The notes under the pieces are model-generated. The model saw only the letters and a list, made by a program, of their open reading frames with translations. It did no database searches and was not told where the DNA came from. From assembly GCF_014395225.1 (NCBI RefSeq), contig NZ_CP060723.1:2666001-2730000 (forward strand): DNA of 64,000 bases. Direction: 5' to 3'. A program made the position numbers and the translations under genes. The first letter of the stretch is position 1. Each line of letters opens with the position of its first letter. The DNA comes from Pedobacter roseus. Lineage in GTDB: Bacteria; Bacteroidota; Bacteroidia; Sphingobacteriales; Sphingobacteriaceae. Shown piece by piece: positions 36,162 through 45,622 of this stretch.

Positions 36162-38087
36162 TTAAACTGTTATTTCTTTTCTTAATAAATTGTTGAATTC
36201 TTCCAACGTCATTTCGCCTAAATCTCCCTCACCATGTTTACGTACAGAAACTTTTCCTTCTGCCATTTCCTTATCACCGATAATGAGCATGTATGGGATC
36301 TTTTTAACTTCCGAATCGCGTATTTTACGACCGATTTTTTCATCCCGGAAGTCAATCAGCCCGCGAATATCGGAATTATTTAGCTCATCTAAAACTTTTT
36401 TTGCATATTCTTCATATTTTTCTGAAATAGGAAGAACAATAAACTGCTCCGGGCTCAACCATAACGGGAAGTTTCCGGCACAATGCTCGATAAGTACGGC
36501 GATAAATCTTTCCAATGAACCAAATGGTGCACGGTGGATCATTACCGGTCTGTGTTTCTGGTTATCGCTACCAGTATATTCCAGTTCGAAACGCTCAGGC
36601 AGGTTATAATCAACCTGAATGGTACCTAACTGCCATTTTCTACCCAAAGCATCTTTCACCATAAAATCGAGCTTAGGACCGTAAAAAGCGGCTTCACCAT
36701 ATTCTACAACCGTATTTAAGCCTTTTTCTGCAGCTGCTTCGATAATTGCATTTTCAGATAATCTCCAGTTCTCATCAGAACCAATGTATTTAGCCTTGTT
36801 CTCCGGATCTCTTAACGAAACCTGGGCAGTATAGTTATCAAAACCTAACGATTTAAATACATAAAGTACCAAATCGATTACTTTTTTAAATTCTTCTTTA
36901 ACCTGCTCCGGCATACAGAACAAGTGTGCATCATCCTGAGTAAAGCCACGTACACGGGTTAAACCATGTAATTCGCCACTTTGTTCGTAACGGTAAACGG
37001 TACCAAACTCTGCAAAACGAACCGGAAGATCTTTATAAGAACGCGGTTTTGTTTTGTAAATCTCGCAGTGGTGCGGACAGTTCATCGGTTTTAAGAAGAA
37101 CTCCTCTCCTTCCTGCGGGGTTTTAATCGGCTGGAAAGAATCCTTACCGTATTTCTCCCAGTGACCAGAAGTTACATATAAATTTTTATGCCCAATATGA
37201 GGTGTTACTACCTGCTCATAACCCGCTTTAGCCTGTGCCTTAGTTAAAAAGTTAACCAAACGTTCGCGCAAAGCAGTTCCTTTAGGCAACCATAAAGGTA
37301 AGCCCATGCCTACTTTTTCCGAGAAAGCAAATAATTCTAACTCTTTTCCTAATTTACGGTGATCGCGCTTTTTAGCTTCTTCGATCATCAACAGGTATTC
37401 GGTAAGCTCGCTCGCCTTAGGAAAAGTTACCCCATAAATACGGGTTAACTGTTTTTTGGTTTCATCGCCGCGCCAGTAAGCACCAGCCACATTCATCAGT
37501 TTTACTGCTTTTACAAAACCAGTATTCGGAATGTGCGGACCACGGCATAAATCGGTAAATGAACCCTGGGTATAGAAAGTGATTTTGCCATCTTCCAGGC
37601 CGTCAATTAAATCCAATTTGTACTCATCGCCTTTTTCGGTAAAATATTTTACCGCATCTGCTTTGCTTACACTTTCGCGCACAAATGTTTCCTTTTGTTT
37701 GGCCAGTTCGATCATTTTGGTTTCGATCGCTTTGAAATCATCCGAAGAAAATTCGCGGTCGCCAAAGTCTACATCATAATAAAAACCGGTTTCAATTGCC
37801 GGACCGATACCAAACTTGGTGCCCGGATAAAGCGCTTCTAAAGCTTCGGCCATTAAGTGGGCCGATGAATGCCAAAAAGTTGATTTTCCGGCTGCATCAT
37901 TCCAGGTTAACAATTTAACTGACGAATCAGATTCGATTGGTCTTGTTGAATCCCAAACCTCGCCATTAACCTCTGCAGCTAACACGTTACGGGCTAAGCC
38001 CTCGGAAATTGACAATGCAATTTGATGGGCAGAAGTGCCCTTTTCGTACTGACGGACAGAACCGTCAGGTAAAGTAATGTTAATCAT
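36162..38087 (-). CDS. thrS: Threonine--tRNA ligase
   Basis: A 641-residue class II synthetase that charges tRNA-Thr. Domains in order: TGS (about 1-60), the editing N2 domain with [10 protein letters not shown] (about residues 75-84), SAD, the catalytic core with motif 2 [11 protein letters not shown] and motif 3 [13 protein letters not shown], and the C-terminal anticodon-binding domain ([21 protein letters not shown]). First gene of the operon with infC, rpmI and rplT. ATG start at 38087. Confidence 0.98.
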   Translation of the reverse strand: MINITLPDGSVRQYEKGTSAHQIALSISEGLARNVLAAEVNGEVWDSTRPIESDSSVKLLTWNDAAGKSTFWHSSAHLMAEALEALYPGTKFGIGPAIETGFYYDVDFGDREFSSDDFKAIETKMIELAKQKETFVRESVSKADAVKYFTEKGDEYKLDLIDGLEDGKITFYTQGSFTDLCRGPHIPNTGFVKAVKLMNVAGAYWRGDETKKQLTRIYGVTFPKASELTEYLLMIEEAKKRDHRKLGKELELFAFSEKVGMGLPLWLPKGTALRERLVNFLTKAQAKAGYEQVVTPHIGHKNLYVTSGHWEKYGKDSFQPIKTPQEGEEFFLKPMNCPHHCEIYKTKPRSYKDLPVRFAEFGTVYRYEQSGELHGLTRVRGFTQDDAHLFCMPEQVKEEFKKVIDLVLYVFKSLGFDNYTAQVSLRDPENKAKYIGSDENWRLSENAIIEAAAEKGLNTVVEYGEAAFYGPKLDFMVKDALGRKWQLGTIQVDYNLPERFELEYTGSDNQKHRPVMIHRAPFGSLERFIAVLIEHCAGNFPLWLSPEQFIVLPISEKYEEYAKKVLDELNNSDIRGLIDFRDEKIGRKIRDSEVKKIPYMLIIGDKEMAEGKVSVRKHGEGDLGEMTLEEFNNLLRKEITV

Positions 38088-38155
38088 CTACAACTATGAT
38101 TTAAAGTTTGAATAAAATGTTTTAAAGATCACTTACAATGTGATTTTATTTTGTG

Positions 38156-38163
38156 CAAAGGTA
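38156..38163 (-). promoter_or_regulatory. Putative -7 box for the thrS operon
   Basis: On the minus strand TACCTTTG, a perfect TAnnTTTG. It lies 68 nt before the thrS ATG, so the transcript would have a leader of roughly 60 nt in which regulation could occur. Confidence 0.55.
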
Positions 38164-38201
38164 CGAATTTTATACCGTTAACGATGGATAAACTTAAAAT
38201 T

Positions 38202-38696
38202 CTATCTGGCTTGCAGCCCCACCTCGTTGAGGTATGTTTTCTGTATCTCCAATACACGATCAGGATAAGTATTCAGTTTTTCGTACTTCAACATCAGCTG
38301 ATTATGTAATTTTTTCTTTTCGTTAATGGTTTTTGTCTGCAGCATTTGCTTTGCCGTTTTACCATAATCGTTTATAGCTGTCAGGTAGGCAATTACGTTT
38401 TCATTAAATTTTTCAGCTGCTTTACCGGGTTTTAGATCTGCCAGGTTAGCAAGATCCATTTTCGAATTATTGATCAGGTTTTCTGCTTTGTGCGATAAAG
38501 AAATAGAATCAGGAAAGCCTTTAACATATACCTTCGAGGTATCTTTGAAAACACTATCTGTTTCGTCGATCTGCTTCATCTGGCTTAAGAAAATTGAAGT
38601 TGCTTTCTCGTTATAGGCATAATCGCTGGTTGATGATGTACAACTAAACAGCAGCATTGAGGAAAGGGAAAACAAAGCGAGTTTTAATGATTTCAT
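38202..38696 (-). CDS. Hypothetical lipoprotein
   Basis: A 164-residue predicted lipoprotein: MKSLKLALFSLSSMLLFSC with lipobox Cys at residue 19. The mature part is charged and helical (MKQIDETDSVF, KTINEKKKLHNQLMLKYEKL), perhaps coiled coil. I recognise no family. It lies upstream of thrS on the same strand, with the thrS promoter not shared. Confidence 0.65.
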   Translation of the reverse strand: MKSLKLALFSLSSMLLFSCTSSTSDYAYNEKATSIFLSQMKQIDETDSVFKDTSKVYVKGFPDSISLSHKAENLINNSKMDLANLADLKPGKAAEKFNENVIAYLTAINDYGKTAKQMLQTKTINEKKKLHNQLMLKYEKLNTYPDRVLEIQKTYLNEVGLQAR

Positions 38697-38791
38697 ATTC
38701 TGTTGTCTTTAATATTCTTTAAATTATTTACTGCCGCCATGTTTCATTTCCCAGCGCAGCCTTGCTGTGTCTCCACGAACCAATCATAACA

Positions 38792-39883
38792 TTAAAGCAA
38801 AAATTTGGCTTTCAAATATTTACGCAATGGGATATCTACGAACCTCATAATGAGATAAGCGAGCACGATTAAAATCAATACCGAAACAGGAATAACCACC
38901 CATAAGGTTGACATTTCAGGTTTAACTACGGCAACATAAGTTAAGAAAACCCAAACAAACGGATAATGCGTCATATATAAGGGGTATGATATTTCACCAG
39001 AAAGTTTACAAATATTTTTTGAGGCAGGATTCAGTGCTGCACCAGCACCTAAGGCAACCAAAAACGGGAAATAAAATAACACAATTATCGGTTCGGTAAT
39101 CCAGTTATAACGATCGGCATAAGGGAATAGAAATGCAACAAGCAAAAGCACACTCACACCCAAAAAGCCTAATTTATTTTTAATAATCCAGTTGAAACGG
39201 TAAACCAGCATGCCGGCAGAGAAAGAATAAAGTACCCGCGCTCCTCCATCCCAAAAATTTTGTCCGCCCCAGCCGCCACCTAAATTTCCATTTGGAACCT
39301 TTATACCGATATAAACAAGCCATGCCGCCCCAACTAATGCCAAAACAATCAATATTTTTTTATTCAGTTTGTACAGGATGAGGATATAAAAGATATTGGC
39401 AATATACTCCCAAAACAACGACCAGGCAGGTGCATTTAAGCAAAAAAGGTTGGTATAACGTTCCGGCATTACCGGATAAGGGATTAAAAAGGCTGATGCT
39501 AAAAACAACAATGCTGTTTTGCCGAAGCCATAAATGCTGTAAAAATCGCTAAATGGATCAAATAAAAACGTGAGCAGTCCTAAAACGGAGCCAATAACAA
39601 CCAGCGGATGCAAACGGATTAACCTCAACTTAAAAAACTGGAACAAGCCGATATGTGGCGCACGGTTATCATAAGCGTAAGCAATTACAAAACCCGATAA
39701 ACAAAAAAAGAAATCGACCGCAAGGAAACCATGCGACAAAAAATTCTTGTTATAATCGGTAATTGCAATTTCCATAAAATGGTAAATCACCACAATAATG
39801 GCTGCAACGCCTCGTAATCCATCTAAAATCTCAAAATGCTGTTTGGTTGCTAAAATATTAGTCTTATTTTCTGCTGTAATCAC
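38792..39883 (-). CDS. Acyltransferase 3 family (OafA/YrhL-type) membrane protein
   Basis: A 363-residue polytopic membrane protein with about 10 hydrophobic segments. The Acyl_transf_3 start FEILDGLRGVAAIIVVIYHF is followed by FFFCLSGFVIAYAYDNR. Such enzymes O-acylate sugars of cell-surface polysaccharide or lipid. The start codon is GTG at 39883. Its substrate cannot be predicted; no glycan synthesis genes are adjacent. Confidence 0.88.
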   Translation of the reverse strand: MITAENKTNILATKQHFEILDGLRGVAAIIVVIYHFMEIAITDYNKNFLSHGFLAVDFFFCLSGFVIAYAYDNRAPHIGLFQFFKLRLIRLHPLVVIGSVLGLLTFLFDPFSDFYSIYGFGKTALLFLASAFLIPYPVMPERYTNLFCLNAPAWSLFWEYIANIFYILILYKLNKKILIVLALVGAAWLVYIGIKVPNGNLGGGWGGQNFWDGGARVLYSFSAGMLVYRFNWIIKNKLGFLGVSVLLLVAFLFPYADRYNWITEPIIVLFYFPFLVALGAGAALNPASKNICKLSGEISYPLYMTHYPFVWVFLTYVAVVKPEMSTLWVVIPVSVLILIVLAYLIMRFVDIPLRKYLKAKFLL

Positions 39884-39979
39884 TTGGTTAGGCTATTTAA
39901 TTTTGTTTCAATAATAACCATTCTCATTTTATATGACAAATTACAGCGGGCGATGAAGCATAATCTTCAAAAATGATAC

Positions 39980-40014
39980 AAAAAAAGCCCCGAAGCTTAA
40001 AAACTTCAGGGCTT
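39980..40014 (-). terminator. Terminator of the GLPGLI-family gene
   Basis: On the minus strand AAGCCCTGAAG and CTTCGGGGCTT arms followed by seven T. Confidence 0.85.
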
Positions 40015-40042
40015 AATAGAAAATTATGGTGGTTTTTGTTTC

Positions 40043-40939
40043 TTAATTCATTCCAAATGCTCTTCCCTGACCTCCACCACCTGGCCTGTTCTGTCTGAAA
40101 CGTTTCATCATGTTCTCCATTTTAGTTTTGTACTCTTCAGGAGTTATCAATTTCGCTTTTTTAGGCGCGGTTACATCTTTCGAGCTTACGTTTCTATATT
40201 CAATGCTTTTTGCAATCGAGCTGTTTCCCCTGCCTTCAATGGCCAAAACAGCACCTTCTGTCCACATATTTGGATTTGGAGAAAAGTCGAAGCCTAAATC
40301 TTTAGTATACCAGATTTTAGTTTCTTCCACTACATTTTTATCCATATCCAGAATCTTAATAGCCCTTGTCGATTTTACAATCGCCTGGTGACAGGTAAAG
40401 CCTAAAATTTGTTTAGTAGAATCCGTTTTAACCACTTCAATAGTAGGTGCCGGAGCTGGTTTAGCTTTAGTGGTATCGTTCGGGTTTCCACCACCCATCC
40501 GCATCGAACCAATCGGACCAGAAGTAGATAATGTTAACTTACTTGGCATGTAATAAGTGGTATCGTTTAAGTCGAACACTTCGGTAAGGCTTTTATCTGC
40601 GAAAGTATAATAATATTCGCGGTTGCCTCCACCACCACCAAAACGCATCATCATACGGCCCATTCCGCCGCCACCGCCGCCTGCTCCATTGCTATCTTCC
40701 GTTTCTTCAACGGGCATATAACTGGCGTTTGTAGCGGTAAATAATAACTCAAAATTGGTTTTGCTTGATGAAGGCATTCTGGCTTTCATCTGATCGGTTA
40801 ACTGTATACCGCTGGCTGATGCCATAGCCGCCGGATCGATGGTATTTTCGAACTGTATTGCTCCAGAAGTCTTTTTTTGTGCATTTGCAACACTTGCAAT
40901 CGACATTACTCCTAATAAAGCGATGAATATTTTTTTCAT
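40043..40939 (-). CDS. GLPGLI-family secreted protein
   Basis: A 298-residue exported protein (start ATG 40939; signal peptide MKKIFIALLGVMSIASVANA). It resembles the Bacteroidota GLPGLI family: GAIQFENTI at the start and QILGFTCHQAIVKST with a Lys-rich end. It has a Gly-rich stretch with GGGGGMGRMMMRFGGGGGN and a Gly-rich C-terminus (RPGGGGQGRAFGMN), which is unusual. The family is usually secreted and of unknown function. The open frame upstream of the signal peptide (40940-40990) is not part of the protein. Confidence 0.8.
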   Translation of the reverse strand: MKKIFIALLGVMSIASVANAQKKTSGAIQFENTIDPAAMASASGIQLTDQMKARMPSSSKTNFELLFTATNASYMPVEETEDSNGAGGGGGGMGRMMMRFGGGGGNREYYYTFADKSLTEVFDLNDTTYYMPSKLTLSTSGPIGSMRMGGGNPNDTTKAKPAPAPTIEVVKTDSTKQILGFTCHQAIVKSTRAIKILDMDKNVVEETKIWYTKDLGFDFSPNPNMWTEGAVLAIEGRGNSSIAKSIEYRNVSSKDVTAPKKAKLITPEEYKTKMENMMKRFRQNRPGGGGQGRAFGMN

Positions 40940-40987
40940 TATGATTTTGTTTTGTCTGTTAGATACGAAAGCCTGTAAAAGGTTTAA

Positions 40988-40995
40988 CAAAGGTA
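40988..40995 (-). promoter_or_regulatory. Putative -7 box for the GLPGLI-family gene
   Basis: On the minus strand TACCTTTG, matching TAnnTTTG, 48 nt before the ATG. Confidence 0.45.
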
Positions 40996-41398
40996 TTGCA
41001 GATTATAACGTAAAACGTGCTAAATTGTGTTAAAATCAATACCTGGATTGGCTGAGCAAGCTGTTTAAATGCAGATGTAATTTATTTTTTACAATAGAGC
41101 TTGTTTTTGAAAAGCAATAGCAGTAGTTCTTTGGTTGCGCTAGTCCTGCCCTCTGCTTAATCCCGATGGAATATACCATTTAATTTAAAATTGATCTTTA
41201 AATCGGGATAACGCTGACGGTCAGGTTTATTTTAGAAAAAGCAGTGCAAAAAAATTGCGAGGTTTGAAATAGAAAAACACTTGCGCTCGTTTCCAAACGA
41301 ATGCATAAATAGTTAAACGATAAATTATTCAACGCTCGTTAGAAACGAGCGTAAGCGCTAAAAAATAAATATCCCGAATTAAACGTGAGAGGATTAAA
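40996..41398. repeat. Intergenic region with an inverted repeat (41279-41359)
   Basis: No gene. GCGCTCGTTTC at about 41283-41293 and GAAACGAGCGTAAGCGCT at 41342-41359 form arms of a long stem-loop with a 48-bp loop. The inner part also contains ACGCTCGTT/AAACGAGCGT. The rest, including AATCCCGAT and ATCGGGATAA at 41159-41212, is AT-rich. Confidence 0.55.
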
Positions 41399-42139
41399 CT
41401 AGTATTCTGTACTTTCCAACCACCCATTACAAAGCACATCGGCAATGTGCATGGTTTTTATAGGCAGGTTATTTTTATCAATATAGCCCTGAAGGTGTAA
41501 AAGACAAGATAAATCAGTAGAAATAATATAATCGGCTTGCTGCGCCAATGCGTGGTTAACTTTTTGTTCGGCCATGGCTGATGAAATGGCATCGAATTTC
41601 ACTGCAAAAGTACCACCAAAACCACAGCACATATCGGTATCTTCCATTTCGATCATCTCCAAACCGTGCACTTTCGAAAGTAATTGGCGTGGTTCATCTT
41701 TGATTTTGCATTCGCGTAAAGCACTGCACGAATCGTGGTAAACTGCTTTACCTTCCAGTTCGGCACCGAAATAATCCTTCTTGGCTACGTTGACCAGAAA
41801 GTCAGAAAGCTCCCAGATGTTTGATTGCAGACTTCTGCATTTATTATGCACAATAGTATTGGTAAACAGATCGTTAAATCCACCTTTCACCATGCCTATG
41901 CATGACGCAGATGGTGCCACCACATAAGTATTTTCGGTAAAATCATTCAGAAACTTTGTACCTACTTCTTTAGCTTCATCCCAATAACCCGCATTATATG
42001 CCGGTTGCCCACAACAGGTTTGCTTTGAATTGTAGGTTACCTCACATCCCGATTTTTCCAATAACCTCAAGGTATTAAAAGCAGTTTCCGGATATAACTG
42101 ATCTACAAAACAAGGCACAAATAATTCTACTTTCATCAT
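41399..42139 (-). CDS. CCG-domain (LutA/GlpC-type) Fe-S oxidoreductase subunit
   Basis: A 246-residue cytosolic protein with two cysteine-rich CCG motifs: VPCFVDQLYP...KQTCCGQPAYNAGYW and HDSCSALREC...DTDMCCGFGG. This is the LutA/YkgE-type subunit of lactate or glycolate oxidation complexes that relay electrons through Fe-S or heterodisulfide-like centres. No LutB or LutC partner is adjacent. The next gene upstream, 20 nt away, is a UMF1-type transporter, an unusual neighbour. Confidence 0.85.
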   Translation of the reverse strand: MMKVELFVPCFVDQLYPETAFNTLRLLEKSGCEVTYNSKQTCCGQPAYNAGYWDEAKEVGTKFLNDFTENTYVVAPSASCIGMVKGGFNDLFTNTIVHNKCRSLQSNIWELSDFLVNVAKKDYFGAELEGKAVYHDSCSALRECKIKDEPRQLLSKVHGLEMIEMEDTDMCCGFGGTFAVKFDAISSAMAEQKVNHALAQQADYIISTDLSCLLHLQGYIDKNNLPIKTMHIADVLCNGWLESTEY

Positions 42140-42158
42140 ATTCTAAACGACTGCAAAC

Positions 42159-43466
42159 TTACAATTTTAGCGATTCTTTACGTTCGATTTTTCTTAAAAG
42201 CACTAAAAAGATTAATCCAACAATAAAAAATGATGCCAAAGCGATAATCGAGTAGCGAATATTTCCGGTTAAATCTTCAATGTAGGCAAAGCTGAATAAA
42301 CCAATTACAATGGCTAATTTTTCGGTTACATCGTAAAAACTGAAAAATGAAGTGCTATCTTTTGTATCAACAGGTAAATATTTAGAATAAGTAGAACGTG
42401 ATAAAGATTGAATTCCACCCATTATTAAACCAACAATTGCTGCCAATGAATAAAATTGATATTCAGTTGTAATGTAATAACCATAAACACAGCAACCTAT
42501 CCATACTAAAACAACCATAATGAGCACGTTTACGTTACCTATTTTTTTAGCAAGAAACGACATCAGCATAGCACCAGGAATGGCTACTAACTGAATAATT
42601 AATATTACGGCAATCAGTTTTGCAGTTCCTAATTTTAAGGTTTTTTCGGCAAAACCTGCGGCTGCAAGCATAATGGTCTGCACACCCATCGAATAGAAAA
42701 AGAAAGAAAATAAAAATCCCTTTAGTTTGTTGATCTGTTTTAGCTGTCCCCATACTTTGGTAAGCTCGCTAAAGCCATCTTTAAAAATATTGGTTTTTAC
42801 TTTATCATTTTGTGGGGTTCCATTTGGAAGTATTTTAAATGGAATCTGCGAGAAACCAATCCACCATACACCAACCAGTAAAAAGGACAGTCGGGGCGGA
42901 AATGATGCATCGTTGATACCAAACCACGCTGGTTTTAACACAAACAGAAAGCAGATTAACTGTAATATTACAGATCCAATATATCCATAAGAAAAACCTT
43001 GTGCGCTTACACGGTCCTGATGCTCTTCTGTTGCAATTTCTGGAAGATAAGAGTTGCTAAATAAAACCCCTCCTATGTAGCCCATAGCTGCCAAAGCAAA
43101 TAAAATAATGCTCATTTCGAGCGTATCCAGTTTAAAGAAATACAAACCGATACAGGCTAATCCACCCATATAGGTAAAGAACTTCATAAAGGATTTTTTA
43201 TTCCCCCTTCTATCTGCAATTGACGAAAGCATCGGCAATGCAAAAGCCATAATCAGATAAGCAAATGATAAGGCATAATTAGAAAGAGAAGTATTGATAT
43301 AAGTTCTTCCGAAAAACTGCACCTTATCGCCATGCTCTTTTGTAGTGGTAATAATGGTGTAATAAGCCGGGAAAATGGTAGAGGTGATGACTAAGTTATA
43401 GGCAGAGTTTGCCCAATCAAAGAATGCCCATGAGCGGATGGTCTTCTTATTATTTTTTGTTATCAT
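42159..43466 (-). CDS. UMF1-type (Atg22-like) MFS transporter
   Basis: A 435-residue polytopic membrane protein of the major facilitator superfamily, with 12 predicted segments. The N-terminus RSWAFFDWANSAYNLVITST and GGIQSLSRSTYSKYLP are typical of the UMF1/Atg22-like family. In yeast Atg22 exports amino acids from the vacuole; bacterial members have unknown substrates. It is cotranscribed with the CCG-domain gene (20-nt gap). Confidence 0.9.
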   Translation of the reverse strand: MITKNNKKTIRSWAFFDWANSAYNLVITSTIFPAYYTIITTTKEHGDKVQFFGRTYINTSLSNYALSFAYLIMAFALPMLSSIADRRGNKKSFMKFFTYMGGLACIGLYFFKLDTLEMSIILFALAAMGYIGGVLFSNSYLPEIATEEHQDRVSAQGFSYGYIGSVILQLICFLFVLKPAWFGINDASFPPRLSFLLVGVWWIGFSQIPFKILPNGTPQNDKVKTNIFKDGFSELTKVWGQLKQINKLKGFLFSFFFYSMGVQTIMLAAAGFAEKTLKLGTAKLIAVILIIQLVAIPGAMLMSFLAKKIGNVNVLIMVVLVWIGCCVYGYYITTEYQFYSLAAIVGLIMGGIQSLSRSTYSKYLPVDTKDSTSFFSFYDVTEKLAIVIGLFSFAYIEDLTGNIRYSIIALASFFIVGLIFLVLLRKIERKESLKL

Positions 43467-43571
43467 TTAGTTTTTTCGCTTCGCTGGTGATTGCGTTGAT
43501 TAATTTGATTCCACCGATTAAATAGTTCATTACAAAACTAATACTTTATTGGTAACTTAACTGGCATTTTT

Positions 43572-43613
43572 CTCACATCTCACATCTCACATCTCACATC
43601 TCACATCTCACAT
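43572..43613. repeat. Heptamer tandem repeat beside recQ
   Basis: Six copies of CTCACAT in a row, ending at the base before the recQ stop codon. The number is likely to vary between strains. Confidence 0.9.
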
Positions 43614-45506
43614 CTAAAGATAATATTTCTTCCCATCAGTTTTAATCTTACCAGCATCTAATAATTCTCTTATCGCATCAATTCTTTCAGCTTCAGCACC
43701 ATTTTTAATATTGGTAACCAAATCATCAAGACTTAAAGGCTGCTGTTGCAGTAAAGAAATGATTTCAAATTCGATTTCCTCTCCCATTTGACTTTGGTTT
43801 TCTGCTCTTTTTTCTGCCAGACAAACATCGCACACACCACATTTTGTAGCGTGGTGTTCATCAAAATAGTTAAGCAACTGAACACTCCTACACAAATTAG
43901 AGGAGGCATAAGCCACCACCGCATTAATCTGCTTGTGTAAAATTTCTTTTCTCAGTCCGAGGTATTTTACATCCAGGTCGAAATGATCCATATCAGCCCG
44001 TGACCTAACATATTGCAATTGCGGTTGATCGGTTTGCTGAATATAGGTAAGCAATTCGATGCTTTGCAATTTATTAAGGAGCGCGACAATCTCTTTATAA
44101 GAAAGTCCGGTTTTCTTGGCCAGATCGGCTTCATTGATTTTCACAAAACCATCAAAAGCACCGCCATGCGAGCGCAGAATGGTTTTGATAATGCTATCAT
44201 AAGCCCTGTTTTCGATCTGGAACCGGTAAATATCTTCATGGCTGGCGATGAACATCATCCTTGAAGGTAAAAAAACACTTTCTGATAAGGTGAGGTAACC
44301 ATCATGCTCCAAAAACTTAAGGGCAGAAATCGTTTTTAATACACTGATATTAAAACGCTTACAAAAATCAGCAACATCAAAATTAAAGGTTAAGCCTTCG
44401 CCGGCGCCAAATGCCAGTTGAAAATAATTGCCCAGATAATGATAGGTTTTCCTGATTTCATCCGGTGAAGGAAAGCTATCTAAATACCGGGATTCTAAGC
44501 CAAGGATATCAGATTGATTGGCCAATAAAACGGCATAACTCCTTTTTTCATCGCGTCCTGCCCTTCCTGCTTCCTGATAATAAGCTTCCAGACTTTCGGG
44601 CAGGTCTAAATGCACCACAAAACGAACATCTGCTTTATCGATGCCCATCCCAAAAGCATTGGTAGCCACCATAATGCGGGTTTTATTGTTTTTCCACTCT
44701 TCCTGTTTCAGGAAACGAACATCGCGTTCTAACCCTGCATGGTAAAAATCGGCTTTAATCTGGTTTCTATTAATAAAATTAGCTACTTCAGCAGTTTCCC
44801 TGCGGTTACGCACGTAAACCAGTCCTGTTCCTTTCACATTCTGGCAGATATCGATGAGTTTTCTGTATTTATCTTCATTACCAAAAACCACATAACTCAG
44901 ATTGTCCCTGGCAAAACTTTTAACAAAAACCTGCGGGTTTTTCATTTCCAGTTTCTCGATAATATCCTTCCTTACAAAATCAGTTGCTGTGGCGGTAAGT
45001 GCCAGCACCGGAACATTAGGAAGAATTTCGCGGAGTTTAGCAATTTGCTGGTACGGCGGACGGAAATCGTAACCCCATTGCGAAATACAATGTGCTTCAT
45101 CAACCGCAATCAGGTTTACATTCATGTACGAAATGCGAACGCGCACTAAATCAGCTAATAAACGCTCTGGCGATAAATAAAGAAATTTAATTTTGCCGTA
45201 AATGCAGTTGTCCAATAAAATATCGATTTCACGTTTCCCCATCCCCGCATAGATGGCAATGGCTTCGATCCCTTTCGATTTGAGGTTTTCTACCTGATCT
45301 TTCATCAGGGCAATTAAGGGAGAAACTACAATGCAGATTCCTTCTTTGACTAAGGCAGGAACCTGAAAACAGATCGATTTGCCCCCACCCGTAGGCAACA
45401 GCGCTAAACTGTCATTTCCTTCTAAAACAGAGGTAATAATATCCTGTTGTAGCGGCCTGAAAGCTTGGTGTCCCCAATATTTTTGTAAAATCTCTATTGC
45501 TGTCAT
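43614..45506 (-). CDS. recQ: ATP-dependent DNA helicase RecQ
   Basis: A 630-residue RecQ helicase. Walker A LLPTGGGKSICFQVP, DEAH box AVDEAHCISQWGYDFRP, and motif VI YYQEAGRAGRDEKRSYAVLL. The RQC zinc region has C at CRSVQLLNYF and CGVCDVC. It unwinds DNA in recombination repair. No clear HRDC is seen in the final 70 residues, and the C-terminal end is short, as in many Bacteroidota RecQ. It is divergent from the YhcG-type nuclease. Confidence 0.95.
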   Translation of the reverse strand: MTAIEILQKYWGHQAFRPLQQDIITSVLEGNDSLALLPTGGGKSICFQVPALVKEGICIVVSPLIALMKDQVENLKSKGIEAIAIYAGMGKREIDILLDNCIYGKIKFLYLSPERLLADLVRVRISYMNVNLIAVDEAHCISQWGYDFRPPYQQIAKLREILPNVPVLALTATATDFVRKDIIEKLEMKNPQVFVKSFARDNLSYVVFGNEDKYRKLIDICQNVKGTGLVYVRNRRETAEVANFINRNQIKADFYHAGLERDVRFLKQEEWKNNKTRIMVATNAFGMGIDKADVRFVVHLDLPESLEAYYQEAGRAGRDEKRSYAVLLANQSDILGLESRYLDSFPSPDEIRKTYHYLGNYFQLAFGAGEGLTFNFDVADFCKRFNISVLKTISALKFLEHDGYLTLSESVFLPSRMMFIASHEDIYRFQIENRAYDSIIKTILRSHGGAFDGFVKINEADLAKKTGLSYKEIVALLNKLQSIELLTYIQQTDQPQLQYVRSRADMDHFDLDVKYLGLRKEILHKQINAVVAYASSNLCRSVQLLNYFDEHHATKCGVCDVCLAEKRAENQSQMGEEIEFEIISLLQQQPLSLDDLVTNIKNGAEAERIDAIRELLDAGKIKTDGKKYYL

Positions 45507-45519
45507 AAATCGGCGGTAT

Positions 45520-45527
45520 CAAAACTA
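45520..45527 (-). promoter_or_regulatory. Putative -7 box for recQ
   Basis: TAGTTTTG on the minus strand, 13 nt before the recQ ATG at 45506. This would leave a leader of only a few nucleotides. Confidence 0.4.
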
Positions 45528-45596
45528 TACATTTAATCCAAAATCGCCACTTATTATTGTTAGAAATTGAAAAAAATCATCTTTAGAAAAGATTAT

Positions 45597-45604
45597 TAAC
45601 TTTG
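45597..45604 (+). promoter_or_regulatory. Putative -7 box for the YhcG-type gene
   Basis: TAACTTTG, a TAnnTTTG match, 18 nt before the ATG at 45623. Confidence 0.45.
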
Positions 45605-45622
45605 CTAAATAAGAAGGATTAA

